A DNA stretch of 21,699 nucleotides from Flavobacteriales bacterium UBA5871 (GCA_002432085.1 DJFN01000074.1:1-21699); one strand, 5' to 3'; positions 6,720-15,547 are shown, counted from the stretch's first letter. Translations and numbers: made by a program. Notes: generated from the sequence alone by a model not told the origin.

Positions 6720-8591
6720 ATGCTGAAGGAATACGATGTGATTGTGGTTGGGGCCGGCCATGCTGGTTGTGAAGCCGCGAATGCGGCTGCGAAAATGGGT
6801 AGTAGTGTTCTGCTGGTGACCATGAATATGAATACCATTGCTCAGATGAGCTGTAACCCGGCGATGGGTGGTGTGGCAAAAGGTCAGATCGTTCGTGAGA
6901 TCGATGCGCTGGGAGGTGGGAGTGGAATCGTTTCTGATTTGAGTGCGATCCAGTTCCGGATGCTGAATCGATCGAAAGGTCCGGCCATGTGGTCTCCCCG
7001 CACCCAAAACGACCGAATGCGTTTTGCCGAAGAATGGCGTTTGCTTCTTGAGCGAAATCCGAATGTGGACTTCTGGCAGGATATGTGCAACGGTTTGATC
7101 ATTGAAAACAATCGTGTTCTTGGTGTGAAGACCGGAATTGGTTTGCCTATTTATGGTAAATCGGTGGTGCTGACAAATGGAACCTTTTTAAATGGTTTGA
7201 TCCATTTGGGTGAAAAACAATTCGGCGGTGGCCGCGTGGGTGAAAAAGCTGCTTTCGGTATTACGGAGGATTTGGTTGGTCACGGCTTTGAAGCCGGACG
7301 AATGAAAACCGGTACTCCCCCACGCATTGACGGACGTTCCCTGGATTATTCTAAAATGGAGATTCAGGACGGTGATGAAAATCCTTCAAAGTTCTCTTTT
7401 GGTGATACGAAACCGTTGGCTGAACAACGTCCGTGTCATATCACTTATACAAATAGTCTAACCCACGAATTCCTGCGCGAAGGCTTCGATCGCTCACCAA
7501 TGTTTAATGGTGCGATCAAAAGTACAGGCCCGCGTTACTGTCCGAGCATCGAAGACAAGATCAATCGTTTCGCCGATCGCGAGCGTCACCAGATCTTTGT
7601 TGAGCCGGAAGGCTGGAACACGATCGAAATCTATGTAAACGGTTTTTCAACGTCACTTCCGGAAGAAATTCAGCTAAAAGCTCTACGTACGATTCCCGGT
7701 TTTGAAGAAGCGAAGATGTTCCGTCCGGGTTACGCGATCGAATACGACTACTTCCCTCCCACTCAACTAAAGCACACGTTAGAGACGAAGCTTGTTGAAG
7801 GATTGTATTTCGCTGGCCAAATCAATGGAACGACCGGTTACGAGGAAGCAGCTTGCCAGGGATTGATGGCGGGCATCAATGCTCACCTGAAAGTAAACGG
7901 AAAGGAACCATTCATTCTTCGTCGCAGCGATGCGTATATCGGTGTGTTGATCGATGACCTGATTACTAAAGGAACGGAGGAACCGTACCGTATGTTTACC
8001 AGCCGTGCCGAATACCGGATTCTGCTTCGACAGGATAATGCCGACATCCGCCTGACGCCGATGGCTTACGAGCTCGGTTTGCAGGATTCCATAGCTCTTG
8101 AACGCGTGAACACAAAAGTTCGGGCGGCAAATGATTTGATCCACGCGCTTCGTAAGGAAGGTGTGACTCCTGAGTTAGCCAATCCTGTTTTGAACGAATT
8201 GGGTAGTTCACCATTAACGCAGCAGGTGAAACTGTCATCCGTTATTGCGCGACCACATATTACGATGGACCATGTATTGGCCATGAGTGAGTCGGTGAAG
8301 CAACTGGCTGAGCAATTAACAGAAGAACATGCGGAAGCTGTCGAGCAGGCCGAGATCTTGTTGAAGTACGAGGGCTACATCGCTCGTGAGGAAGAAGTAG
8401 CTTTGAAACTGGCGCGTCTGGAAGAACTCGCTATTCCGGAGAATGTGGACTATTGGCAGATTTCAAGTTTGAGTATTGAAGCTCGTGAGAAGCTGACGAA
8501 GATCCGACCGGTAACAATCGGTCAAGCTTCACGATTGAGTGGCGTTTCACCAAGCGATATTTCCATTCTGCTGATTCACCTCGGAAGATAA
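6720..8591 (+). CDS. mnmG: tRNA U34 carboxymethylaminomethyl-modifying enzyme MnmG (GidA)
   Basis: MnmG is an FAD-dependent protein that works with MnmE to put the (carboxymethyl)aminomethyl group on U34 of certain tRNAs. At 623 aa it has the full family length. The Rossmann dinucleotide-binding motif VVGAGHAG is at residues 9-16. Other family-typical blocks are [29 protein letters not shown] with its conserved Cys, and [18 protein letters not shown]. The C-terminal helical domain that contacts MnmE is complete. It has its own promoter overlapping a parS site, and another parS-like site lies four bases after the stop. In many bacteria gidA is close to the replication origin. mnmE, rsmG, parA and parB are not in the window. 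Confidence 0.97.
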   Translation: MLKEYDVIVVGAGHAGCEAANAAAKMGSSVLLVTMNMNTIAQMSCNPAMGGVAKGQIVREIDALGGGSGIVSDLSAIQFRMLNRSKGPAMWSPRTQNDRMRFAEEWRLLLERNPNVDFWQDMCNGLIIENNRVLGVKTGIGLPIYGKSVVLTNGTFLNGLIHLGEKQFGGGRVGEKAAFGITEDLVGHGFEAGRMKTGTPPRIDGRSLDYSKMEIQDGDENPSKFSFGDTKPLAEQRPCHITYTNSLTHEFLREGFDRSPMFNGAIKSTGPRYCPSIEDKINRFADRERHQIFVEPEGWNTIEIYVNGFSTSLPEEIQLKALRTIPGFEEAKMFRPGYAIEYDYFPPTQLKHTLETKLVEGLYFAGQINGTTGYEEAACQGLMAGINAHLKVNGKEPFILRRSDAYIGVLIDDLITKGTEEPYRMFTSRAEYRILLRQDNADIRLTPMAYELGLQDSIALERVNTKVRAANDLIHALRKEGVTPELANPVLNELGSSPLTQQVKLSSVIARPHITMDHVLAMSESVKQLAEQLTEEHAEAVEQAEILLKYEGYIAREEEVALKLARLEELAIPENVDYWQISSLSIEAREKLTKIRPVTIGQASRLSGVSPSDISILLIHLGR

Positions 8592-8594
8592 TTC

Positions 8595-8610
8595 GGTTTC
8601 ACGTGAAACA
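8595..8610. promoter_or_regulatory. Predicted parS (ParB-binding) site 3
   Basis: GGTTTCACGTGAAACA differs from TGTTNCACGTGAAACA only at the first base. It is intergenic, directly after the mnmG stop, where no coding constraint explains the palindrome. Confidence 0.78.
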
Positions 8611-8644
8611 CTTTCAGGTTTCGCAATTCTATTGATTTCTTCGA

Positions 8645-8666
8645 TTCCATCAAAGTGGATTTTTTG
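8645..8666 (+). terminator. Weak possible terminator after mnmG
   Basis: A short stem TCCA/TGGA, with a TCAAAG-type loop, is followed by a run of six T. The stem is only about 4 bp, so support is weak. Confidence 0.3.
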
Positions 8667-8754
8667 TTGCGGGGATGAAAACCGTTGACAAATCGTGATT
8701 TCTTAAGTTTCAGGGCCAATTTAATGCTGTAAAGCCTTTTTTAAAGGTCGAAAA

Positions 8755-8869
8755 GCTGTTTTTAGCCCTTTTAAGCGTGTTTTGGTCCGTTAGGAAGGGA
8801 ATCACATTGGTCATGCAGAGATCGCATAACCACGAGGGTGAAATTTTAAACAAAAATGGGCTAAAAAGA
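8755..8869. repeat. Inverted repeat between mnmG and ispG
   Basis: TTTTTAGCCC (8759-8768) and GGGCTAAAAA (8858-8867) are exact 10-bp complements separated by 89 nt. With one bulge the pairing extends to CCCTTTT/AAAATGGG on one side. The two arms lie in the 286-nt AT-rich gap between the convergent genes mnmG and ispG. Apart from this, the parS site and a weak hairpin, I see no ORF or RNA gene in the gap. Confidence 0.4.
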
Positions 8870-8877
8870 AGTTGAGC

Positions 8878-10800
8878 TTAATTTCCGGCTTGAGGCTCGA
8901 CCCAGTCACCGTATTCTTTGATCAGCTCGATGAGCGCGTCAACGGCTTCGTCTTCCGAAACATTCTTCCGAACGATTTCCTTTTCCTTGTACAAATGAAT
9001 TTTTCCGGGGCCGGTTCCGACATATCCATAATCAGCGTCGGCCATTTCACCCGGACCGTTCACAATACAACCCATGATGCCGATCTTGATGCCTTTGAGG
9101 TGTGCCGTCTTGGCCCGAATCTTGGCGGTCGTTTCCTGGAGATCGAAAAGCGTCCGGCCACAAGATGGGCACGAAATATATTCTGTTCTTGAAATACGCG
9201 TGCGTGTTGCCTGGAGAATTCCAAAAGCCAGTGAATTGATCGTTGCGTTGGGAACAGGAGCCGTAATCCAGATGCCGTCGCCAAACCCATCGATGAAATG
9301 AATGCCGGCGTCGCTTCCTGCATAAAGCTGAACCGTTTCAACGTCTTGAAGATTGTAGTTGAAACGCAAAATCACGGGTAAATCAATGTTGTTTTCCGCC
9401 AATTCATATTGAAACTTGCGGATTAACTGTGTTTTTTGCTGTTGTTGCGTTTGTATAACGAGTACTGCATCAGAGCGTCGGAGAGTCTTAAGATCATAGT
9501 TCTGATCCAGATCTATCGCTATGAAAACAACCTGGTCGTCGGGTAAAGAAGCGGCTTCTTCAATCGTGCAAAGCGGAATGATCTGCTTGCTTCGATACAC
9601 ACTCCAGATATCGAAATCCTGCAATAAACGCAGCGTTCCCGGAACTTCAAAGTCCAGTGAATTCTTCCCAAGATAGAGGACGTCGGCCGCCAGATCATTC
9701 AGGTTCCATTTGTCGAGCTGAACCGAATAATGATACCCGAAACCGAATAAATTAGAAGGAGAAATCCGTTCTTTGTCCGAAAGGTCAGCCACGACAACCG
9801 GATGTTGTTTCCCGCCAACGATTTGTACTGTTTGCGTAGTTCTCCGGCTATAATGAAAATAATCTATTTTATTAGTTGAACTATTATTTTCATATACGTT
9901 TCTTTCGACATTGGAAAACTTCGCTGCAAGCTTTTGTGCAACCGGTATTTCAAACTCCGGATCTTCCGTAAGCGAAACACGAATCGTATCACCGATTCCG
10001 TCTTCGAGCAGAGCACCGATCCCAACCGCCGATTTGATCCGGCCGTCTTCACCGTCGCCGGCTTCGGTCACGCCCAGGTGTAACGGATAGTTCATCCCGC
10101 GCTCACGCATAGTTGCAACCAGCAAACGGTAAGCCTGTACCATCACGATCGTATTGCTCGCTTTCATGGAAATAACGAGGTCGTGGTAGTCGTTTTTACG
10201 GCAGATATGGATGAATTCCATGGCAGAGGCCACCATTCCTTCGGGAGTGTCGCCAAAACGGCTTAAAATGCGGTCTGAAAGCGATCCGTGATTCGTTCCG
10301 ATACGCATGGCTGTTCCTTCGGCCTTACACAGCAATACAAGCGGCGTGAATTTCTCTTCGATGCGACGCAATTCCGCAGCATAGCTCTCGTCGTCGTAAG
10401 TGAGCTCTTCGAATTTCTTCTTGTCGGCGTAATTACCCGGATTTACGCGCACTTTTTCCACCAGCTTCGCAGCTATTTCAGCAGCATTCGGCGTAAAGTG
10501 GATATCGGCGACCAACGGCGTGTTATAGCCGCGCCTCACCAGTTCCTGCTTGATAACGCCCAGGTTTTCCGCTTCTTTTTTGCTCGGCGCGGTCAGACGG
10601 ACCAGCTCACAACCGGCGTCGATCATGCGAATGGATTGTTCCACCGAACCGATCGTGTCCATCGTGTCGGTCGTGGTCATGGATTGCACGCGAATAGGCT
10701 GCTGACCGCCAATGATAACCGATCCCACGCGAACCTCGCGCGTTTCAAATCGTTCCCGGTTGAAAAGGTTGTTGCAGAATGTCAGATCTGTTGCCGGCAT
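8878..10800 (-). CDS. ispG: 4-hydroxy-3-methylbut-2-enyl diphosphate synthase (GcpE), long form
   Basis: IspG is the iron-sulfur enzyme that converts MEcPP to HMBPP, the penultimate step of the MEP isoprenoid pathway. The 640-aa product is the long type with an insertion between the TIM barrel and the cluster domain, known from Bacteroidota, Chlamydiae and plants. The N-terminal barrel carries QSMTTTDT and ADIHFTPNAA. The middle (about 280-520) is the insertion. The C-terminal part has the 4Fe-4S ligands in CPSCGRTLFDLQ (about 544 and 547) and MGCIVNGPGE (about 578), with the conserved Glu. The start at 10800 was chosen because a -7 promoter element lies just upstream; the frame stays open to a Met at 10851, on the other side of that promoter. 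It is convergent with mnmG. Confidence 0.96.
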   Translation of the reverse strand: MPATDLTFCNNLFNRERFETREVRVGSVIIGGQQPIRVQSMTTTDTMDTIGSVEQSIRMIDAGCELVRLTAPSKKEAENLGVIKQELVRRGYNTPLVADIHFTPNAAEIAAKLVEKVRVNPGNYADKKKFEELTYDDESYAAELRRIEEKFTPLVLLCKAEGTAMRIGTNHGSLSDRILSRFGDTPEGMVASAMEFIHICRKNDYHDLVISMKASNTIVMVQAYRLLVATMRERGMNYPLHLGVTEAGDGEDGRIKSAVGIGALLEDGIGDTIRVSLTEDPEFEIPVAQKLAAKFSNVERNVYENNSSTNKIDYFHYSRRTTQTVQIVGGKQHPVVVADLSDKERISPSNLFGFGYHYSVQLDKWNLNDLAADVLYLGKNSLDFEVPGTLRLLQDFDIWSVYRSKQIIPLCTIEEAASLPDDQVVFIAIDLDQNYDLKTLRRSDAVLVIQTQQQQKTQLIRKFQYELAENNIDLPVILRFNYNLQDVETVQLYAGSDAGIHFIDGFGDGIWITAPVPNATINSLAFGILQATRTRISRTEYISCPSCGRTLFDLQETTAKIRAKTAHLKGIKIGIMGCIVNGPGEMADADYGYVGTGPGKIHLYKEKEIVRKNVSEDEAVDALIELIKEYGDWVEPQAGN

Positions 10801-10820
10801 TGTTACGGAAATTGTTGACG

Positions 10821-10828
10821 CAAAGGTA
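10821..10828 (-). promoter_or_regulatory. Predicted ispG -7 promoter element
   Basis: The minus strand reads TACCTTTG, a full match to TAnnTTTG, 20 nt before the chosen ATG. I do not see a clear -33 TTTG at the usual distance, so this is a single-element call. Confidence 0.45.
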
Positions 10829-10837
10829 CGGATTATA

Positions 10838-10880
10838 CAGTCTCGGGTCACCAGTCGAACAGTCTCCGGTCGATCGGTCT
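10838..10880. repeat. Short self-similar repeat, AGTCTCCGGTC family
   Basis: The gap between the protease stop and ispG is filled with variants of one word: CAGTCTCGGGTC, ACCAGTCGAAC, AGTCTCCGGTCGATCGGTCT. The same word family (GACTGGAGAC) recurs at 21034-21067. No ORF is present here. Confidence 0.45.
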
Positions 10881-10881
10881 G

Positions 10882-13053
10882 CTAGTGCGAAAGAACTTTG
10901 ATGCTCAGAGTTTGATCAAGTGCGTCGCGAATGTCGATGAAATAAAGCCCTTTGGCATAATCCGACAGATCGAGCTCAACCGAATTGGTGTCACTGACAA
11001 TTTGTGTTTCCAGAACCTGGCCCTGCAGATCGACTACTTTTACGGTAGTTCGCTGTTGTTTTTGGGCGAAGGAAAGAGTTGTTATTTGCTGGAATGGATT
11101 CGGCGCAACGGTTACGGTTCCTTCGTTCAGCTCTGTTAAGCCAACGTTCAGCGAAGTCACACAAAGTGTATCACTGTTCTTGACGCTGCAATCATAGCAA
11201 ACCACATGATAACAGCCAAGCTCCGTGATGATTTCAGAGCTGTCGTTGAAGTCGTCGCCAATGATCACGTTCCCGTCGAGGAACCACTCCATATTGGAGC
11301 AGGCACGGCTTAGAGTGAGCACATTTCCCGCCTGACTGAGCGTCGGTGCCGGCGGATCGACGATCGTAATTACCAGTGTGTCGGATTGGACCGTACAGCC
11401 GTTTACATCGGTATTGGTGACATAGTACGAATTGACGCCCGGCGTTGCCGCCAGGAACGGATAAAGGATCTGGTTTTGTGTCACGGAATTACCGTTGTGA
11501 AACCACGTATTGCTGATCGTATTGTACCACGGAATCGGGTCGAGCGAAAGCATCACATGCTCGATGCAGTAAACGGTATCGGTCAACGGATCCATTCCAA
11601 TCGATAGTTGTGGCGAAATCAGGGGCTCGAAAACGCGGCAGCTGGTCCAGGAATTTCCATCCGCGTCGATAGCTGTAAGCGAGATCGAAAAGTCGCCATC
11701 TACGGTAAAAGCGATGTCTTCGGTTGTCTCGCCGTTGCTCCATTCATAGCTCACCATTCCGGGAACGCCCGAAAAAGTCGATTCAACGCCCGGACAAGTC
11801 ATTTCGGTTTGCAGAATCGCATCGTAATGGATGTTTGTGTAGCCATCGATCGGATATTCCAGCGTTGGCGCCACGCGAACATAAACGGTTTGTGAAATCG
11901 TGTCGGAGCCGCCATATCCGCTAACGAGCATTTGGATCGTGTAATAGCCGGTTGCCGGGAAGTAGTGGTAAATATCTGCGCCGATAGTATCGGTGAAACC
12001 GTCGCTTTCGAAATCCCATTCGGTATACAGGCTGTTTGTGCTCGTCGAAACCAGGTGGAGCTTCCCTGTACATCCAGAGCTGTCGACCGTGAACGAAGCA
12101 ACGGGCTCGGGCATTCCCGGATTTCCGCCACAGCCATTGGATTGCAGAAAGGTTGAACGAAATTGCATCAGCGCTCCGTGCATACGCTCGCCTTGTCCTT
12201 GCGAAAACGCCATTCGACAATCGGAATAGTCCATGCAATTCGGCATTTCCACAACGTTGGACGTAAAAGGATTCAACCCCGTCGTATCGTTCATATCGGT
12301 GTCACAAAGGTCGAGCTGACAGCCGTAAGCAGTAATATCTACCGGTGTGTCGCAGACTTTATCGCCGTCTTGCAGACAGTTGTCGTTGAGGCATGGCACG
12401 CCATCAAATGTGTGGTACAGGAAAAAATAATGTCCAACTTCGTGGGCCAGCCAGCCGTAGGTCAGTGCATCATGCTCCATTACGATTCCCTGGTGACCGT
12501 CGTGATAGCTTCCCGGAAAGGTTGCGTAACCGGACGCAAATCCTGAAGAAACGGAGGAAACGATCCAGACGTTGAGGTAAGTCGGCGGACACCACCGACC
12601 GAGGTTTTTCAGCTGCATGTCGATATTCATATCGCCGTACATTGCAACGGTCAACGGCGATTCGTGCCGTGTGATACCGTCGGTAGGATTCCCGAACGGA
12701 TCGACTGAAGCCAGGCAGACTCTCAGGTTGGCGTCACTTCCGTCGGGCGTTTGAAAAACACCGCTGTTGCTCAGCTGCTGGTTGCATTCTTCCACGGCCG
12801 CGATGATTTCGGCGTCGGAAATATTTTCCGGCCCGTTCTGATGTACCACGTGAAACACAATCGGGATGGTATAAATCGTTTTTTGTACGGCACTGCTTTG
12901 TTCGAGCAGGTAGTTGTAGAGTAGTTGATTGTTCGTTTCTTCCAGTTGTTTCGCCTGGGGTGAAAGCTGTTGAAATGCTGTCGTTTCACAGGTTTGAGCG
13001 AAAGAAAATGCGCTTGGCAAAGCAAGCAGGCAAAACAGGAAATACCGTTTCAT
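10882..13053 (-). CDS. Secreted M43 family zinc metalloprotease with PKD domain and T9SS sorting domain
   Basis: This is a predicted extracellular or surface protease of the pappalysin/cytophagalysin type. From the chosen ATG at 13053 the 723-aa product begins with a signal peptide (MKRYFLFCLLALPSAFSFA, cleavage before QTCET); eight more codons upstream are open but would spoil it. The zinc site HEVGHYFFLYH is at 204-214. The Met-turn region NCMDYSDC lies near 272-279 and is followed by FSQGQGERM, as in M43 enzymes. A PKD-like domain spans about 316-392, then further beta-rich segments. The last 70 residues (APNPFQQITTLSF ... GLYFIDI ... KVLSH) are a type A C-terminal secretion domain for the type IX system. 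The substrate is unknown. A parS-like word lies in codons 66-71. Confidence 0.93.
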   Translation of the reverse strand: MKRYFLFCLLALPSAFSFAQTCETTAFQQLSPQAKQLEETNNQLLYNYLLEQSSAVQKTIYTIPIVFHVVHQNGPENISDAEIIAAVEECNQQLSNSGVFQTPDGSDANLRVCLASVDPFGNPTDGITRHESPLTVAMYGDMNIDMQLKNLGRWCPPTYLNVWIVSSVSSGFASGYATFPGSYHDGHQGIVMEHDALTYGWLAHEVGHYFFLYHTFDGVPCLNDNCLQDGDKVCDTPVDITAYGCQLDLCDTDMNDTTGLNPFTSNVVEMPNCMDYSDCRMAFSQGQGERMHGALMQFRSTFLQSNGCGGNPGMPEPVASFTVDSSGCTGKLHLVSTSTNSLYTEWDFESDGFTDTIGADIYHYFPATGYYTIQMLVSGYGGSDTISQTVYVRVAPTLEYPIDGYTNIHYDAILQTEMTCPGVESTFSGVPGMVSYEWSNGETTEDIAFTVDGDFSISLTAIDADGNSWTSCRVFEPLISPQLSIGMDPLTDTVYCIEHVMLSLDPIPWYNTISNTWFHNGNSVTQNQILYPFLAATPGVNSYYVTNTDVNGCTVQSDTLVITIVDPPAPTLSQAGNVLTLSRACSNMEWFLDGNVIIGDDFNDSSEIITELGCYHVVCYDCSVKNSDTLCVTSLNVGLTELNEGTVTVAPNPFQQITTLSFAQKQQRTTVKVVDLQGQVLETQIVSDTNSVELDLSDYAKGLYFIDIRDALDQTLSIKVLSH
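12842..12857. promoter_or_regulatory. Possible parS site 4, inside the protease gene
   Basis: TGTACCACGTGAAACA matches TGTTNCACGTGAAACA except at position 4. It lies in the codons for FHVVH, a stretch conserved in M43 proteins, so coincidence is possible; the proximity to three other sites is the main support. Confidence 0.4.
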
Positions 13054-13129
13054 AAGCAGTAAGTTGGTGTTCATCAATTGACGGGATTTTAAAACATTAG
13101 TTGCATTTTAGTGAACAAGCTGGCATTTA

Positions 13130-13167
13130 GAACATTCACAGTTCACTGCTAACTGTTCACTATTGAC
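13130..13167. repeat. Short self-similar repeat, GTTCACTG family
   Basis: The divergent gap between the protease and the MmcQ-like gene contains CATTCACAGTTCACTG, CTAACTGTTCAC and TATTGAC, variants of one word in tandem. The gap is about 125 nt and shows no other clear element. Confidence 0.4.
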
Positions 13168-13178
13168 TATGTTTGCGT

Positions 13179-13532
13179 ATGCATCTCGATGAAATTCTTT
13201 CTTACTGTCTTTCGCTCAAAGCAACGACCGAACACTTTCCGTTCGACCAGCGCACGCTGGTGTTCAAGGTCATGGGCAAAATGTATGCACTGATCGACGT
13301 CGAAACGCCCGATAGCATCAATCTGAAATGCGATCCGGAAGAGGCGATCGAGCTGCGGGAACGCTATGCTTCCGTTCAGCCGGGCTATCACATGAGCAAA
13401 AAACACTGGAACACCGTTTTGCTCAACGGCGAGCTGTCAAATGACGAGATCAAAAAGATGATCGTAAATTCTTACGACCTTATTGTAAAATCACTTCCAA
13501 AGAAACTGCAGCATGAGCTTTCGATTGGATAA
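13179..13532 (+). CDS. MmcQ/YjbR family protein
   Basis: The 117-aa protein belongs to the MmcQ/YjbR (DUF419) family, small proteins with a CyaY-like fold often labelled DNA-binding; the true role is unknown. Family landmarks are the start MHLDEILSYCLSLKATTEHFPFD, then LVFKVMGKMYALID, LKCDPEEAIELRERY, VQPGYHMSKKHWNTV and a C-terminal SYDLIVKSLPKK. The ATG at 13179 fits the family N-terminus; a TTG two codons earlier also opens the frame. The gene overlaps the following S4-domain gene by 20 nt, so the two are co-transcribed. It is divergent from the metalloprotease. Confidence 0.88.
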   Translation: MHLDEILSYCLSLKATTEHFPFDQRTLVFKVMGKMYALIDVETPDSINLKCDPEEAIELRERYASVQPGYHMSKKHWNTVLLNGELSNDEIKKMIVNSYDLIVKSLPKKLQHELSIG

Positions 13533-13908
13533 ATTCGTGTGGTGCGTTCGTTTGTCAAAGACGCGTACGCTGGCGACCGAGCTCGTTCAGAAAGGAAAAA
13601 TACGTCTGAATGGCATGAACGTGAAACCGGCCCGGGAAGTGAAAATCGGCGATACGGTTTCCATTATCCGAAACAACGCCACATTCGGCTACAAGATCAA
13701 AGATCTGCTCGATCGACGCATAGGCGCCAAGCTGGTGGCCGATTACCTGATCGACGTGACCGATCCGCTCGAGCTCGAAAAATTCAAGACTTACCAGGCG
13801 GCGCAAAACGTTTACCGCGAGTATGGCACGGGTCGTCCGTCACGAAAAGACCGCGACGATCTGGATTCCTTTTTCGAGTGGCTGGAAGAGGACGAAGAAG
13901 CGGATTAA
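13513..13908 (+). CDS. S4 domain RNA-binding protein (Hsp15-like)
   Basis: The 131-aa protein has an N-terminal S4 RNA-binding domain (about residues 1-60: RLDKFVWCVRLSKTRTLATE, then VQKGKIRLNGMNVKPAREVK and IGDTVSI). A basic middle follows and the C-terminus is very acidic (FFEWLEEDEEAD). Size and arrangement resemble Hsp15 (HslR), which in E. coli binds stalled 50S subunits carrying nascent chains. Assigning that exact role here is inference. The start codon lies 20 nt inside the upstream MmcQ-like gene in another frame, which suggests coupled translation. The gene converges on catalase. Confidence 0.87.
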   Translation: MSFRLDKFVWCVRLSKTRTLATELVQKGKIRLNGMNVKPAREVKIGDTVSIIRNNATFGYKIKDLLDRRIGAKLVADYLIDVTDPLELEKFKTYQAAQNVYREYGTGRPSRKDRDDLDSFFEWLEEDEEAD

Positions 13909-13911
13909 TAC

Positions 13912-13944
13912 AAAAGCCCCGAAATACATGATTCCGAGGCTTGT
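13912..13944 (-). terminator. Hairpin between convergent S4 gene and catalase
   Basis: AAGCCCCGAAAT and ATTCCGAGGCTT (about 13914-13942) form an imperfect stem. On the minus strand it is followed by TTTTGTATT, so it best serves as the catalase terminator; it may also act on the plus-strand S4 gene. Confidence 0.5.
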
Positions 13945-13962
13945 ACTCAAAACTGAATTTAA

Positions 13963-15465
13963 TTAGTGCGACTGCATTAATTTCGGGTCGATCTGAACGC
14001 CGAGTCCGGCAGCAACACCCATTCCCAGCTCGACATTCGCACGGAAGAAATGACACAGCTGCCGATTGATGATCAGCTCGCGTTTCGGACCGGAAATGCC
14101 GCTCATGGCAGAAACAATATTCGCCACCAGGTTTTTGCGGTCCTGTTCGTTCAAAGCTTTGGTATACAACCAGCCCGGCTGTGTGTAATGATCGTCTTCG
14201 CCCGGTGCGTTGCGGTCGTACCAGTCGGCCACGGCGGCGTGTAAATGCTCGGCCGGTTGTTTGTAATTTTCATCGGCGTAGATATCGTCGAAGCTGTTCG
14301 GGAAATAGTTCGGACTGCTACCGCCATTGCCATCCACGCGCATCAATCCATCACGTTCGTAATTGTTTACGAGGTACGGACATTTATTCACCGGAATCTG
14401 TTCGTAATTAACGCCTAAGCGGTAACGGTGTGCATCCGGATAGGAGAGCAAACGTCCTTGCAACATTTTGTCGGGTGAATAGCTGATGCCGTCCACCACG
14501 TGTGCCGGAGCGAACGCCGATTGTTCCACTTCCGCGAAATAATTGGACGGAATTTCATTCAACTCCATTGTTCCGACATCGATCAGCGGGAACTCGGCAT
14601 GCGGCCAGATTTTCGTCAGATCGAACGGATTGAAGCGGAACTGCTGCGCTTCTTCGGGCGTCATCACCTGGATTTTCAGGTCCCATTTCGGGAATTCTTT
14701 CCGGTCGATCGCTTCCACCAGATCGCGCTGGGCCTGGTCCATATCGACGGTGCGCATATTATCGGCTTCCTGGGCGGAAAAGTTCTGAATTCCCTGCTGC
14801 GTCTTGAAATGGAACTTCACATAAACGAGCTTGTTATCGGCGTTGATCATCGAAAACGTATGGCTTCCGAAACCGTGCATGTGACGGTAGCTGAACGGCG
14901 TTCCGCGATCACTCATCAGGATCAGCACCTGGTGCAGACTTTCGGGATTCAGCGACCAGAAATCCCACATCATCGTCGGGCTTTTCAGGTTGGTGCGCGG
15001 ATCGCGTTTCTGCGTGTGAATGAAATCGCTGAATTTCTTTGGATCCTTCACAAAGAACACCGGCGTGTTGTTGCCAACGAGGTCCCAGTTGCCGTCTTCG
15101 GTGTAGAATTTGACAGCAAATCCACGTGGATCACGCTCCGAATCGGCGCTGCCTTTTTCCCCGCCAACGGTCGAGAACCGGATCAGCAAACGGCATTGAT
15201 TTCCGACCTTGCTGAACAATTTGGCTTTCGTATAAGCGGTAATATCGTTGGTCACCGTAAACGTTCCGTAAGCACCGGTTCCTTTGGCGTGAACGACGCG
15301 CTCGGGAATACGCTCGCGGTTGAAATGGGCCATTTTTTCGTGCAGGATAAAATCCTGGAGAAGAATAGGACCACGCGGCCCGACGGTCTGGCTGTCTTCG
15401 TTTTCGAAATAAGGTTTTCCGCTCGCCGAAGTGAGCTTGCGCTTGCGTTCTTTATTGTTTTCCAT
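13963..15465 (-). CDS. katA: Heme catalase (small-subunit, monofunctional)
   Basis: It breaks hydrogen peroxide into water and oxygen. The 500-aa product matches the small-subunit heme catalases. The distal-side His lies in VVHAKGTGAYG (His59), the Asn in DLVGNNTP (Asn132), and the proximal heme-ligand Tyr in RLLSYPDAHRYRLG (Tyr342). FSTVGGEKGSADSERDPRGF is the usual conserved block. No signal peptide is seen, so it is probably cytoplasmic. Upstream on the minus strand, TTCCTTTG (15490-15497) is an imperfect -7 element; no OxyR-type or PerR-type operator could be recognised by eye. It is flanked by the lipoprotein gene and then the feo iron-uptake genes on the same strand, with an 82-nt gap upstream. 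Confidence 0.97.
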   Translation of the reverse strand: MENNKERKRKLTSASGKPYFENEDSQTVGPRGPILLQDFILHEKMAHFNRERIPERVVHAKGTGAYGTFTVTNDITAYTKAKLFSKVGNQCRLLIRFSTVGGEKGSADSERDPRGFAVKFYTEDGNWDLVGNNTPVFFVKDPKKFSDFIHTQKRDPRTNLKSPTMMWDFWSLNPESLHQVLILMSDRGTPFSYRHMHGFGSHTFSMINADNKLVYVKFHFKTQQGIQNFSAQEADNMRTVDMDQAQRDLVEAIDRKEFPKWDLKIQVMTPEEAQQFRFNPFDLTKIWPHAEFPLIDVGTMELNEIPSNYFAEVEQSAFAPAHVVDGISYSPDKMLQGRLLSYPDAHRYRLGVNYEQIPVNKCPYLVNNYERDGLMRVDGNGGSSPNYFPNSFDDIYADENYKQPAEHLHAAVADWYDRNAPGEDDHYTQPGWLYTKALNEQDRKNLVANIVSAMSGISGPKRELIINRQLCHFFRANVELGMGVAAGLGVQIDPKLMQSH

Positions 15466-15547
15466 GTCGCTCGTTTTAATGGGTTAAGGCAAAGGAACGC
15501 CAAAAGAGCAATAAGAAAAATCAATAATATTTATACATCTATAGATT

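Noticed and set aside
13168..13175. TATGTTTG, a full -7 promoter match before the MmcQ-like gene
   Set aside because: It ends only three bases before the ATG that fits the family, so transcription would start inside the coding region, and no -33 element is present.
14480..15140. Other CACGTG words (for example near 14498 and 15124) as parS sites
   Set aside because: Only the 6-bp core matches; the flanking arms lack the TGTTN and AAACA halves.
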